Shown here: one piece after another, positions 35,354-47,203 of the stretch
How positions within the stretch are numbered: position 1 is the first letter of the stretch
Layout: each line of letters opens with the position of its first letter
Source of the DNA: Vombatus ursinus
Taxonomy: Eukaryota > Chordata > Mammalia > Diprotodontia > Vombatidae
Reading direction: 5' to 3'
DNA length: 64,000 bases
Assembly: GCF_900497805.2 (NCBI RefSeq)
Contig: NW_020954548.1
Span: 11,173,866-11,237,865, forward strand
Translations under genes and position numbers: made by a program
Notes under the pieces: model-generated
Told to the model about the DNA's origin: nothing
Databases searched by the model: none
The model's input: the letters and a program-made list of their open reading frames with translations, nothing else

Positions 35354-35530
35354 CATGGTCAGACTTGTGTCTTAGAAAAAAACTTGGGAAACTATGTTAA
35401 TTAATTGATTGGGGCAGAGTAAGATTTGAGACAGAGGAATCAATTGCAATAGACCCAGAGAGAAAGAGATAAGAACCTAGAGAAGTCAGGTCACATGAGT
35501 AGAGAAGAGGTTGGATGTAAGAGAGCCTTC

Positions 35531-36395
35531 CGTTTGATACCTTTATGAAGCAAGACCCCCTTTGATTTGTTCAAGCAGTAAACCATATAATTTGTTAAGT
35601 TTATTTGCTAGCCAAACCTCTGGTGGCTTTAAATAGGCGAATTAATTTCAGCAGTTAGAAATTGGGAACTGGAGAAGTCCAGGCTCAGGAGAATTTTGTT
35701 GAGGAGATCCCTGAAAATAGAGAAGGGGTCTTTCTCCTATCTGCTTTCTATTAACCATATCAAAGCTAACTGGACCAGTAGAAGATCATGCATTTAGCTA
35801 GGAGCAGAGACATTTACTAGAGGACAAACATAGATACAGAGACATAAGGGGGGAGGAATTGGATCAAAAGACCATGACTCCTTGCAGCAAACAAAATTTA
35901 TAGCCACAAATTTAAAAGAAGGAAAAGACTCTGGAATCTCAGCTGAGTTCTCCAAAGGGAGCTACATGAAAACTCTAAGAAGAGAGAAAGGACTTCTAGA
36001 CATATTTACTTCATTACCATCGTACTAAGTCTGGATCCATGAAAACTATGTGCATTGCGGGGGCAGTGCAACATAAGTTACAAGGAGGATTTTTGTAAAA
36101 CCAATTGATCTTTTTTTAAAGCAACTTAATAAATGTCATGATCAAGAGTTAATTATGTCTACTGGCTAATTATGAATGGAAACACACTGATGGGGGTTCA
36201 TGATCTATTAGTACTTCAGGAGTAGCCACCCACAGGATTACCTCTAGATTGAAGCCTAGACTTCAACCCTTTTAAGGAGCTACAACCCCTGATTGTGAGT
36301 GCAAGGTTGGAGAAGTACCTCAAAGGAGGTGTTATACTTCTTTTGGAACCAAATTCTTAGACACTAAACTAAATTTCATGATGGTATCATCCATT
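35531..36395. other. Unrecognised, possibly an old repeat
   Basis: 36105-36160 ('ccaattgatctttt', 'gtcatgatcaagagttaatt') resembles 31610-31665 ('ccaactgatcttcc', 'gtcatggtcaagggttaatt') over about 55 bp. This suggests an interspersed family that I cannot name. Confidence 0.35.
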
Positions 36396-36500
36396 TAGAT
36401 AGTCAATAAATATTTATTAAACACATACCATCAATATACACTTCAGTAGATATGAGACATATAGAAAAGTACAAGATTGAGCCTTTGTCTTCATTGATCT
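36396..36500 (-). repeat. L2 LINE 3' end
   Basis: 'agtcaataaatatttattaa' and 'gagcctttgtcttcattgat'. Confidence 0.7.
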
Positions 36501-36899
36501 CAGAACCATAAACCCTTGAATTCTTAAATCTCTGAATTCTTAAGGCTCAATCCTATTTTCTGATCTCATATATCTAGCAAAGAATGGCTGTCAGAACATT
36601 CATAAGTTTACAGATAGTGACTAGACATATGATTTCCCCTGGGTGAGAAATCTACCTTGATCAATGTAAATCAGCACCATTTTTGAAACAATCTTAGAGA
36701 GTTGTATAGAACAGTAGCTTCAAATTCAAATAAAAACAGGGGCTGCTAAACTGTACATAGGGATCCCTGTGGACTGCATGGAATAACATCTATATTCCAT
36801 TGTATTTTTATTTCTTTTGTTAAATATTTTCCAATTACATTTTAATCTGGTTTGGGTGCAACTCAGAGTGTTGCAGGCTACAAAGCAGTCTCACATTTC

Positions 36900-37028
36900 C
36901 TCTTTTTTAGAGCAGTGAGAGGTTAAGTTGTTTGGCCAGGGTCACACAGCCATGATATGTCAGAGAAGGACTCAAACTCATGTCTTCCTGACTTGAATTC
37001 CAGCTTCCTAGCTATTACTCAATGCTGT
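36900..37028 (-). repeat. MIR/SINE head portion
   Basis: 'gagaggttaagttgtttggc', 'cagggtcacacagccatgat' and 'tcctagctattactcaatgc'. Confidence 0.75.
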
Positions 37029-38226
37029 GTGAATAGTATTCATATTGCTTCTTATGGCTTTAACTTGCCTCTTTGCTTACTGAACTTTATTCCATAAGTT
37101 AAAAGCCAATTCAAAAATTATTTTGTCCAGAAGGACAATTATTATTATGGAAATTATTATGGAAATTATTTCTTTCTCATGTGATGCAGCCATTTAAAGT
37201 CCTTTTGTACATTTATCATATTCTAATTTGTGCTATATTTACCTGTAGGGATGTCTTACACTTACAAAATGGTACTTTTTTGAAGGCAGAGACTATTTTT
37301 TAAATTTTTTTATTTTTTTGTATTATCTTCAAAATCTCAGGAGAGAACAATGCTCATAGCAACAGCTTAATAAGTATTTTCTGAATGTTTAGGTCATTGC
37401 TAATGCTTAAACATCTTTAATTCTATAAAGAGTATCATTAGAATACAAAATAAGAAAAAAGAATTAGGTTATAACTTTGTACTGAATTTTGCGCTAGAAT
37501 GAATTCATTCCACAATGAACATGCCTATTCTTAAGTTCCCATCCATCTAACTTTGAACATCACCTTACACAATACTCTACCATAGATACTTCTCACTGAC
37601 AAAGGCCCTTGAACCTGAGTGAAGATTAATATCACATGATAATCTTGTCTTTTGGGGGCCTCAGCATTCTGCTTGGAAAATCACCTAAAGCACTCCTAAT
37701 CTGTCAGCATCAAGGATTTTAAAGCTTGGACAGTGATAAGACCACAATACTCCTAGGACATGTTCCATCAAAGGCTTTATACAGTACATAGGGACTCATT
37801 ACACAGGAAAAAATGTATGTGTTCATGGGAAAACAGGATATATTTACGTACACGATTGGGAGACAACATTAAAAGACAAGAGAATAGAGCGGAAATGATT
37901 TCTCCACAGTTTCTCCCACTTTGGTTTGTGGTAATATGTAAATTTATTCCAAGTTCTTGGAAAGTTTTAGAAGGCTTGGGTTTGAATGTTACCCAAAGCA
38001 AACTTCCTATAATCTTTTTCATGGAAATAGTATTTTATGGTACACTGTTGTTTAAAGTATATTAACCATAAAGTGAAAGGAGGCATGTTTGCCCAATTAA
38101 GTAGAGACCAATATGTTCATTCTTTTTAAGTGTTCATATGTTTTAAAAGAGAAATATTGTCATATATTTTGTGAAGCATAATATCTATCCTGATAAAACC
38201 AGTATGTACCACTGTTGCCCCATTAG
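37029..38226. other. Unrecognised sequence
   Basis: AT-rich. Contains a 101-codon plus ORF (37760-38065) overlapped by an 81-codon minus ORF; neither shows a known domain. Confidence 0.3.

Positions 38227-38269
<43 letters not shown>
38227..38269. repeat. (GT)n microsatellite
   Basis: About 21 GT units. Confidence 0.98.
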
Positions 38270-38271
<2 letters not shown>

Positions 38272-38696
38272 AAGTCATCAATTCACAATTGTATTTATTT
38301 GGTACTTTATAAAATCTTGTAGTATCACTAGCCTTAGTTTTATTTTGTAGGCCTTGGGAATTAGGCTAGAGGAGGTATGCCAAAGATGAGAAGGGTATCT
38401 TCTTTTATCAATTATTTTTTGAATTAAAAAAAAAGTTGATGCTCTGATTTCACAATCATATTCAATAAAATTTTAGTTTCCTAGGAATGAAAATTATTAA
38501 CATTAGACATACATTTTCCATTTTATGAATTTCCTTGTCAAAAAATAATAAACTGATGGCTCACCACTGTTTCACTTAGTTAACTTGGTACTCTTACAAC
38601 AGACATACTTTCTGTTGGGGGCTTTTACTCAAAGTCATTTCTGCTTGGTAGAATGTGCTAGACAGTGTGCTCTGGCACACAGCATTCAAGAATATA

Positions 38697-40080
38697 CAGT
38701 GATGGGCAAATTAAGTGGGTCAAAAAGACCCACTAAATTAAATGGTGTCTTATAACTTTTTACATCTATTTAAAAAACCCTTTTATGCAATATGTTCTCT
38801 TTTTGCTGCAGTTGTTTATTTTACATTATTTGTCATTGAGTTGACTAGTTTTCAACACATATCCATTAATTGTTAATATGAAACAATATATTTATCACAT
38901 TCACTGTTAAACATATCTTTGATGAACAATTTATTTTTCATTTCAAACCATGGCCTACATTTATTATATTGCCCATAGATTTTCAATGAAGTTTAAATCA
39001 GATGAGTTCACAGTCCACTGAAATATTATCTTTATTGGATAAAATTTCTTAAGCTTAAATCAGGTTTATATTGGGTGAGTCTACAAACTATTAAAACACT
39101 TATCAAACTCACTTAGATAAAAGTTCTTAATATTTTATAATAGGTCATATGATTCAAGGCTGTATTACAGTATTCCATTTCCATTTGAGAATTTCTGTAA
39201 TATTATTTCTCAGTATATTAATATATTTATCAGAATTCATCATTTTTTCCCCAATGGAGACAAGACTTTCAGGCCTGCTGGAAGTAAAAAAAAATCCCCC
39301 GTTTTTTTGGGTTGTATTTTTAACAATCTGATAAAAATGCCCAAACTTTACAAACTTACTTAGACTTTTATCTACACAGATTTGGTAGTTTAAAAGTGAA
39401 TTTCATTATAAAAACCTACCTTTTCTTAATCTTCAGTATTCTAGTCTTTGTAATATCTTGCCCATGTCATCTGTTTTTTTCTTAATAATGATGGTTAATA
39501 GCTATATTTTTCAAAATTAAGAAATCTGTGTTTCACTGTAGAAGATTCAGTAATAATCTTAGGTATCCCCTCTTATGTAACATAGGGTGGTGCTCAGGAG
39601 TAAATGATTCCAACTCTCCTCCTAAAATATCTAGTGAAGATAAGCTAGTCAGTCTGCCAGCTGAAAGAGTATTTGATAACTTAGAGATAGGAATACACTT
39701 TTCTTTTCTCTCTCCTTCCTTTTTTTTTTATTTTTTTGGAAGCACAGAAGAGGAGGGGGGAAAGAGGAAAGAAAACAAGCAACTTTCTTCCTCAACTGTC
39801 AGCTTTCTCTGAAGGTATTTGTTTGCTTTCTGAGGTTCAATTAGGATGTTTTGCAGCAATAATTTGCCAGTACTTGGCATTGTTTTTTTCATTTTCTACC
39901 ACGTCCTTTGGCCTTTAGTTCGGTTGATCCTATTTCATTGCGTGCTTGAATGATCTTTGAAATGCTTGACTTCACAACAATAGCTACTGAAACATCATTA
40001 ATAGTCACTGAAGTGTGCTCTTTAAGAGTTTCATGTTTTCCAAGTTTCCTTGGATTGATATCTATTCTAAAAAAACACAA
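38697..40080 (-). mobile_element. Decayed Tc1-like (Tc1/mariner) DNA transposon
   Basis: Minus-strand pieces follow Tc1 transposase order. The N-terminal HTH (40080-39889) has 'TINDVSVAIVVKSSISKII' then 'GSTELKAKGRGRK', comparable to Tc1 'SIRDVA...SKSTVSRII...GS...GRKRKT'. Next is 'KLLLQNILIEPQKANKYLQR' (about 39880-39815). After an interruption come 'GEKMNSDKYINIL' (about 39260-39210) and the DDE-domain signature 'SSDLNFIENLW' (about 39010-38975; Tc1 SPDLNPIENLW). The plus-strand left end, 'TA cagtgatgggcaaatt' at 38695, is followed by a strong hairpin and may be the terminal inverted repeat. The right terminus was not found. Many stops and frame changes; inactive. Confidence 0.78.
39581..39790 (+). 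repeat. Unclassified ~200-bp repeat, copy 1
   Basis: Shares 'aaatgattccaactctcctc', 'cagtctgccagctgaaag' and a pyrimidine-then-purine stretch with copy 2. It lies between two blocks of the Tc1-like transposase, so it probably inserted there. Confidence 0.75.
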
Positions 40081-40879
40081 AATTAAAAAAACAACAACAA
40101 TAAATTAGATCAAAGAAAAAAATACATTTGGCATGAAACTACCACTCAATTGATCAAGAACCAACCAAATGTAGGGAAACCAGCTCAATCTGGTTTCGTC
40201 TGGTAAAGATCATACATTCTGAGTCAGTATAGTGTCTTTAAAAACACACATGCATGACCTCTGTTGTCACAAAATGATAACAGATTAAAATTATTGTTAG
40301 TTGCAAGTAATTTGCATATTACCATAGTGTACTTCCAAACCACAGTGGAGCACCAGAATAAGATTTTAGTAGAAAACTATTATGTTTGCTTAAAGTGTTT
40401 GCTGCTATCATGGAAAATATACTATATAATATTTAAACCACAAATGTCTTCCTTGTTAAAAGTAAAGTCTTCTAGATATTATTCTTCACAGATTTCATGC
40501 AACTAATTGATTGAATGAAAGCCTGAAACCTGACAATCTTCCTAAGAATATAATGCAATGAAGAAGAAGAACATTCTTACCTCTTGTGCTGGAAAAATGG
40601 AAGTAAATAAAAAGTTGCTGAGAAGTCAATACTTATATCATGGAACAGACTATTTTTGCCAATGAGAACCCAAATCCAGGAAAGCAAGAAACTGACATAA
40701 ATCTATTGTTCTACCTTCCTTAAATCAACACAAAAATATAGAATAGCTAAACAGAACTGAGCCCAAAATTTAAAGACTTGATCCATAGCTTAACTACACA
40801 AGGAAGATTCTAATTTAGGTAAAATGCTTTTAGAACATTTTAGGTGTTAATAAACAAAATATATTATAAGCAAAGATAT
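40081..40879. other. Unrecognised sequence
   Basis: May include the rest of the Tc1-like element at its left edge; otherwise nothing named. Confidence 0.3.
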
Positions 40880-41092
40880 CATAGGTCAATGCTTGAGAAT
40901 AAATGATTCCAACTCTCCTCCTAAAACATACGTAAAAATAAGCCAGTCTGCCAGCTGAAAGCATATTTGATGATTTAGAGATAGCCATACATGGCCCTTG
41001 TCTCTTTTTTCTTTCTCACCACCCCCCCACCTTTTTTGAGAGCCAGAGGAGTTGGGGGAGGAGAGGAAGGGAAGAAAGCAAGAAAGTATTCC
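40880..41092 (+). repeat. Unclassified ~200-bp repeat, copy 2
   Basis: Same strand and order as copy 1, offset by about 1.3 kb. Flanks beyond about 210 bp do not match. Confidence 0.75.
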
Positions 41093-41574
41093 CAATAGAA
41101 CAGAGAAATGAATAGAACTATTGTTAGCTCACAGAGGACATGAGGCTTCAAAAGCATATCAGAGAAGTTTCTTGTCATTACCCCCTTCTCCTTCTTCCCC
41201 TAAAATATTTGAAAATGACTAATATCTTACTAAGCAACACAAGAAAGGAAAGTCTCAACATGAACAAGTCTCCAGGGCTGTGGTGATGTCTTTAACTTAC
41301 TATTTTTTTCTAAGAGAAAGTAGAAAGAAATTAACAAAAGAAGAAAAAAGTTTTTAACAGTAAATTTTACCTTACTGGGTGTCAGGTAAAGTTTAGTTAA
41401 TCTTTGCTAAGTGACACTGACAGACAGCTTTTCTGAATAATGAGAAATGTGCCTTTCAATAGCTAAATGTTTACAGTGATGAACAAAAGGCACCCTGATC
41501 CAAAATTCTGGGTTGCTATTCAGTCTCAGAGCTAATGCTAGATGACAGAAACTACATAAGGGTCATATGACAAT
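41093..41574. other. Unrecognised sequence
   Basis: A 'tacagtgatgaacaaa' at 41473 weakly resembles the left end of the Tc1-like element, in direct orientation. Confidence 0.3.
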
Positions 41575-41838
41575 GAAATGGCTAAGTGACACAGTGCTGC
41601 GCCTGGAGTCAGAAAGACCAGAGTTCGAATCTGATTTCAGACACTAACTGTGTAACCTTGAGTAAGTAAAAAACAAAACAAAACAAAAAAAAACTTGTTT
41701 GCCTCAGTTTCCTCAACAGTAAAATGATGACAATACTAGCATCTACCTCTCAGTGTTATCGTAAAGATAAAATAAGATAATAGTTATAAAGTGCTTAGCA
41801 GAATGCCTGGTGCTAGTTCTTGCTATATTATTGTTATG
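41575..41838 (+). mobile_element. tRNA/CORE SINE with an A-rich internal expansion
   Basis: Head 'aaatggctaagtgacacagt', 'gagttcgaatctgatttcag', then an AAAAC-rich block (41667-41693) where 'gtcacttaac' is expected, then CORE 'tgcctcagtttcctcaacag' and a MIR-like tail. Confidence 0.85.
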
Positions 41839-42955
41839 ACAGACTTCATCATTAGAAGATTCATACCCTCCTAGCATTATATTTTATCAAGTTTTATAAA
41901 GACTTATATGTTCCTCCTTCACTAAAGTCATCTCTAATCCTTAGTCTGAAATGACTTAGGTTAAGTTTTTTTAGGTAAAACACCATTTAGAAATCAATTA
42001 CTCTCAGCTAGAATTTATTTTTATATAGGTGTTAGAAATAATAATGTTAATAATATAAATCTGTATTTGTATTGAAGGCATTCAAAGTACTTTAGGTGTA
42101 TTACCTCAACTGACTGAATTTACATCATTGATTTAATTATGAGAAATTAATGTTCCTGTAAGGATAAAGATAACTAAAAAGGAATTATTCCCCAAATTAA
42201 AGGCTCTTGAAAGGCACCGTTAGAAAGTATGTTGTCCTATAATCTCAAAGATTTCTTCTTCTTCTCTTTGCTTTCTTGAAATTGGTATATGCATATGTTT
42301 CTTTAAAAAAAAATGAGGCACAGACAGATACTCAAGCCAAAGATAGACACCATAAGATAATTCTCCTTCAATTCCAACTCTCAGTACTCTTATAAAATTA
42401 AAATAACAATAACAAAATGTGAGGCATAATGATGGGTTACAGACTGTTCTTTCCATGTTTACCAAAAAACATTTGAATTTAGTATATGCCTCCTTGAGGT
42501 TTTGTGAGTTAACTTGCCTCTTAATCAACTAGGAAATTCTATGGGTCTGAAAATAATGATAGGCTCAAACCATGCATTGAAGCATGGAAATGCATGAATT
42601 TTACATTTCCTGCTATTTGTCCTATTTAGTGATGGTAGGGGAAACATGTTTCTAAAAAATGTCTGAGAACCATCTAATTTAAATCAAATTTGGTCACTGT
42701 TTGGTGGACCCTTTAGTTTATCAGATACTTCATTAGAAGAATAATAGAATATTCAAATTCAAAACTCGATTTTAGAATTAACATCATGCATGGGATTGAA
42801 AATTTTTCTGCCCTGTAGGGCAATGTGTAAGAAACGGATTGCATGTATATCCCTCTCCTGAAAATGATCAAAAGATCTCCAAATGTAACTGAATCCAACA
42901 TGGATTGTGTCATTAAACTTGGGCTGTGGATGAATTTGGGGAACTGAGTTGCAGA
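41839..42955. other. Unrecognised sequence
   Basis: Possible weak MIR tail near 42060-42120. A 102-codon minus ORF (42220-42528) has no recognised domain. Confidence 0.3.
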
Positions 42956-43215
42956 ATTATTCCCAGAAACACAGTTTTATAGGTGGAAGGGACCTCAGCA
43001 GACATTTACTCCAACCAATATCTGAAAGGAATCCCCACTCTAGCATACCTGACAAGTGGTCATTGAGGCTCTATTTGAAGACCTTCAATAAGCAGGACCC
43101 TGCCACCCCCCATGGCAGCCCATTCCACTTTCACATCTACCTTTCTTTGCAACTTCTACCCATTCTTTCCAGTTTTGCTCTCTGGGTACCAAGTAGAGTA
43201 AGATTAATCCCTTCT
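42956..43215 (-). repeat. L3/CR1 LINE fragment
   Basis: 'tataggtggaagggacctca', 'acctgacaagtggtcattga', 'gcagcccattccactttcac' and 'gcaacttctacccattcttt'; one of the clearest L3 matches here. Confidence 0.92.
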
Positions 43216-43261
43216 TAGATAAACAGAAAGATGAAGCTAGAAAGGTAAAGACAAGGAAACC

Positions 43262-43280
43262 CATGTAAAGACAGAGATAC

Positions 43281-43313
<33 letters not shown>

Positions 43314-43400
43314 AACACAAAAAAGATAGAGAGATAGAAAGACTGACAGAAAATTTGACACAGAAAGAGAGATAGACAGACAGACAGACACAGACAAATA
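43262..43400. repeat. (GA)n and (GACA)n microsatellites
   Basis: GA run 43281-43311 and GACA run 43374-43396, joined by GA-rich spacer. Confidence 0.95.
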
Positions 43401-44919
43401 ACTGTTAACATTCTTCAAATCACTTCACAAAACTTACAGGCTATAATTTGGACAGAGACTTACTGTAATACCTCTGCATGTTGAAAAGCACCTGTCAGCA
43501 ATTCTTAGAACTGCTTCCAATTCTAAGGTCCTATCTCTTTCCTCCCAGGAAGCCACAGGTAAAGGGGGGGGGTAATACAGTGCTCTTCCCCCCACGCCCC
43601 CAGCCCCCACCTCTGAAAATAGCCTGAAGCCACAGGAGGATGGAGGAAAGTAACTGTGACCAAGCTTGCACATGGAATAGTCAGTTTCTGTGGAACAATA
43701 CCCTATATCTCCAAGGGTTCAAGAATCTCTTCTCTACTCTTCAGGTGATTCTGTTCTTCTAGGAGAATGACTTCATAGAGATAGGAAATGTGTTTCTTGC
43801 CTTGTTCCCTTCACCACCTCCACCAATTGTTTGTCAGAGACACATGAGCAAGCATTGGAAACAATTAGCTCTGCCTCTTTCTCACTTTATTTTTAATATT
43901 CGGAGTGTTCTAGAGCTAATTTATTTGGCCTAGCCTATATAGTCCACAAAGGGGTAGGAGAAAGAAAAGGGGCATAAACACCACTTCAAACCATCAAAAT
44001 GCTTTAGTGTGGAGCATTGGTTTAGTGTCAGCCATATCTACCACTTGGGGGAGGATGGAAGAGAAAAGAGGAATGTGATTAATTCACCAAAATTCAGCTA
44101 GAGGAGGGAAATTAGGGTTCTTGGTTGTTCTTGGTGAGTAAAGAGGTTCCCATAGCACCTGAAGAGTCCCTTTGTGGGATAGGGTTTTGAGGGCCCAAAG
44201 TTAAATAGCAGAAAGGATAAATAGTTTGGAGTCACTATGGCCCTGACAATGTGAAAAAAAAAATGCAATGCAGTCTCTATCCTGATGTAGCTCCTTGAGA
44301 AAAGGAGCAAGTGTATCTTCAGAAAGACAATTTATTAGCAGTTAGCTATCAGGAGGTGGAATAATGATAATGAGTGATAGGAGAAAAAACTTCAATGATG
44401 AGTTCCAGTTGTCTTTTGCTGGCATTACCCTCTGGGACAATAATATAACACAGATGCCAGCATTCTCTAGTGGGCAGGAAGAGAGCCATGTAGGGGAAAA
44501 GGACACATTTGATTCTCTGTAGCCTTGGATAAAAGTCTTTTCCTTTTTATTTGCTCTATGTTTAAGACCTCGTGAGCCTTAGTGTTTTTTGAAAGGAGCT
44601 GAGGGCTACTCTTGGGGGACGTATCATGTGCTGAAGTGGATGGAAGTGAATGAACTAATGAACGTCCCCAAAATGATGTGGGGCCTTTGTACCAGATGGG
44701 AACTTTGGCACAGTGGCTGCACAGGCAACCAATGTACTAATGTAGGGAGACAGAAGAGCAAAGTTGATAGGTCAGTTTAGCTGGAATTTAGCACGTGAAG
44801 GAGAAAAGATTGATTTCAACCTACCTTTCTCACATTGCTTCACCTTCTTCTTCTTCAAGCCCTCTATGTTCCAACCAAACAGGATTCGAGGTATTCCTTC
44901 AACTCATCAGGTCAATTAG
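43401..44919. other. Unrecognised sequence
   Basis: Includes a G/C-homopolymer patch (43562-43610) and ordinary complex DNA; no repeat or exon named. Confidence 0.3.
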
Positions 44920-45045
44920 CGGGTAAGCATTTATTAAACACCTATTATGTGCCAGGCATTCTCCTAAGTACTGAGGCTATAAAGAAAGTACAAGATAGCC
45001 CCTGTCCTTGAGGAGCTCACAATCTAATGAGGGAGATAACAACTC
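44920..45045 (-). repeat. L2 LINE 3' end
   Basis: 'gtaagcatttattaaacacc', 'atgtgccaggcattctccta' and 'cttgaggagctcacaatcta'. Confidence 0.92.
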
Positions 45046-45049
45046 CCAA

Positions 45050-46160
45050 ATGAAGACGTCGTAGTCAAAATTATGTTTGCAGCAACATGATAGTCAAAAG
45101 CCAGAGCTTCCAGGTCAAAGAAAAGATATTGAAAGCATCCAGAAAGAAATCATTTAAGTCCTGAGGAGCCAGTGTTGAGAAGACACATGATTTAGTAGCC
45201 ACTACAGTAAAGCACAGAAGAACCTGGAATTCAATATTTCATAAAGCAAAGGATATAGGCTTGCAACCAACCCAGCAAATATAGTTTTTTACCCAGAAAA
45301 TCTGAATATAATCCAACAAGAGAAAAAGATAGATTTTTCAAGAAGTAGAGGCCTTCCAAGTGTTGCTAATGAAAATATCAGAGCTGAGTAAAAATACTGA
45401 AATACAAAGACATTCAGAGAAACATAAAAATGTAAATACCAAATACGCAACCATAAGAGACTAAATAAACTGCTTCCATTCAAATATGACTGGATAATAC
45501 TTGTGTCCCTTCTGAACTCTGATCATCATCATGGCTCATACAGTGATATTAATTAGACAAGGCCTAGTTATGTTATTTTTTTGATGATCTTAAGAGAAGA
45601 ATGGAAAGTGAAGGGAAGAGGAATACATGGTAGGAGGAGGGGAAGGGAAAAGAAGATTAGGGGAAATTATCTCATAATCAGGGTGGGCAAACAGACATAT
45701 ATACAAACAAAAAGGAGGATATTGAGAGGAGCTGGTAACCCCTGAACTTAATTCTAGCCTAAATAAACTGCTCAAAAAAAGGAGGAAATACATAGACACA
45801 CAATCACACACACAGGTACAGAAATATATTTCACTTAACAAGAAAGTAGGAGGTAAATGAGACAAGGGGGAATTTAAAAGAGGATAAATTAAGAGACACA
45901 TTAGTCTGAAGCAAAACAAACTATGAATATACAAAATATTTATAGCTCTTTTTGTGGTGGCCAAGAATGGATCAGAAGAAGTACCCATAAATTGGGAAAT
46001 GACTGAACAAGTTATGGTATCCACATATGATGGAACACTAATATATGGTAAGAAATAATAATAGGGACAGTTTCAGAGAAGCTGTGGAAGATTTGTATGA
46101 CTTGACGGTGAGTGAAGTGAATGGTACTAAGTAAACAAAAAGTAAAGTGCATAGATTTTT
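45050..46160 (+). mobile_element. Older HAL1-like/L1 fragment: ORF1 C-terminus, spacer, ORF2 tip
   Basis: 45080-45420 is a decayed ORF1 RRM/C-terminal domain ('ccaggtcaaagaaaagatat', 'aagaacctggaattcaatat', 'tatcagagctgagtaaaaat'). 45580-45900 is the purine-rich spacer. 45930-46140 resembles the ORF2 C-terminus ('tttatagctctttttgtggt', 'gatggaacactaatatatgg', 'gtgagtgaagtgaatggtac'). Almost all of ORF2 is absent between spacer and tip. Apparent long minus ORFs here are antisense reading. Confidence 0.75.
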
Positions 46161-46209
46161 TTAATATACTGTCTTTCTCAGCTATTCTGGTCACTTAGGA
46201 AATAGCACC

Positions 46210-46430
46210 AAGACAACCTAACATAGTATGATATAGTGGGAAAACAAACAAATAAAAAAAATCATTAGATTTGAACTTCAAAGGTCTATGTTCAAAACCT
46301 GACATTGTTACTTATTATCTTGAGGACATCCCTACTCCTTTCTAAACCTTAATTTCCCATGCTTAAAATGAGAAAGTTTGACTACGTATCTTTTCTGGCT
46401 CTTAATCTTCTGATTCAACTCCAAGTGAAC
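46210..46430 (+). repeat. Ther-2 (MIR3) SINE
   Basis: 'gttcaaaacctgacattgtt', 'aaccttaatttcccatgctt', and the tail 'gactacgtatcttttctggc'. Confidence 0.7.
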
Positions 46431-46556
46431 ATTCTTCACTCATCAATTCCCCAAACTTCTACTGGTAATATGCCCTTGGTCTCTTTTCTGGACACACTCT
46501 CCAGATCAAATATTCTGAAGTGCCTTCCTCATCTCCTACTTTTTAGACTTTTCTAA

Positions 46557-46706
46557 TTTATTTTTGTTAGGCAATTGGGGTTAAGTGACTTGCCCAGGGT
46601 CACACAGCTAGTAAGTGTCAAGTGTTCGGTCTGAGGCCACATTTGAACTCAGGTCTTCCTGACTTCAGGGCTAGTGCTCTATCCACTGCGCCACCTAACT
46701 GCCCCA
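46557..46706 (-). mobile_element. tRNA-derived SINE with 13-bp target-site duplication
   Basis: Reversed full body ('ggcaattggggttaagtgac' to 'gcgccacctaactgcccc'). 'tagacttttctaa' flanks it at 46544-46556 and 46707-46719. Confidence 0.96.
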
Positions 46707-46719
46707 TAGACTTTTCTAA

Positions 46720-47203
46720 ATTGACATGCATGCGTTCTAACTACCCCGCCATGAATCTGTCTCCCATAACCAAACTGCCCTGTCTCCTTTCTAGTTTTCT
46801 CATGTTCTTTAAATTTCTTCTAAGAGCTCCAACTTCCCTTCACTTAATCCTCACCTTCCCTCTCACATAGTCAGGAAGGTTTGCACAGACATGGAATCCC
46901 ATAGGACTACTTAGTACAAACATTAAAATCTATGAAATCCTAATCTACATCATGATTTCTCTTGTCCCAGACAGATGGGCACACTAGAAATCTATTTTTT
47001 AGAAATGTGAGTCTATCAGAAGCTTTATAATGCAGACAAAATTCTCTCCACTATTTTCCCTAAAGTCCACAAATTTGTGTTTTATCAAGGACTTGTAATA
47101 GGGCTGACCTTTAATGACTATTTTTAACTTTTCATCTCATTGAGGTTTTTGCCAGTTGTGTGCATTGTATGATGGACCTACTTTATTCTGTCCTTTCTTT
47201 AAC
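46720..47203. other. Unrecognised sequence
   Basis: Pyrimidine-rich at the start (46740-46870), then ordinary sequence. Confidence 0.3.

Larger units (their letters stand above)
31372..35530 (-). mobile_element. L2 LINE, old host copy carrying nested insertions
   Basis: Reversed L2 segments occur in consistent order: 3' end 31372-31490 ('cagtaagcatttatgaagca'), then 31755-32097 ('gactgcattccaagcatagg', 'gagccagtttggcttgaaca', 'gctttctaaatgccaaacag'), then 32169-32219 and, beyond the HAL1, 35354-35530 ('catggtcagacttgtgtctt', 'caattgcaatagacccagag'). The mariner MITE interrupts between the second and third pieces and the HAL1 between the third and fourth. A (TA)n microsatellite (31672-31745) and a poorly matching piece sit between the first two. 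Confidence 0.88.

Noticed and set aside
43085-43418. Cysteine/leucine/serine-rich minus ORFs
   Set aside because: Translation of GA/GACA microsatellites.
45590-46024. 144-codon minus-strand ORF resembling a membrane protein
   Set aside because: Antisense of the HAL1-like spacer and ORF2 tip; purine-rich sense strand gives L/F/S-rich antisense.
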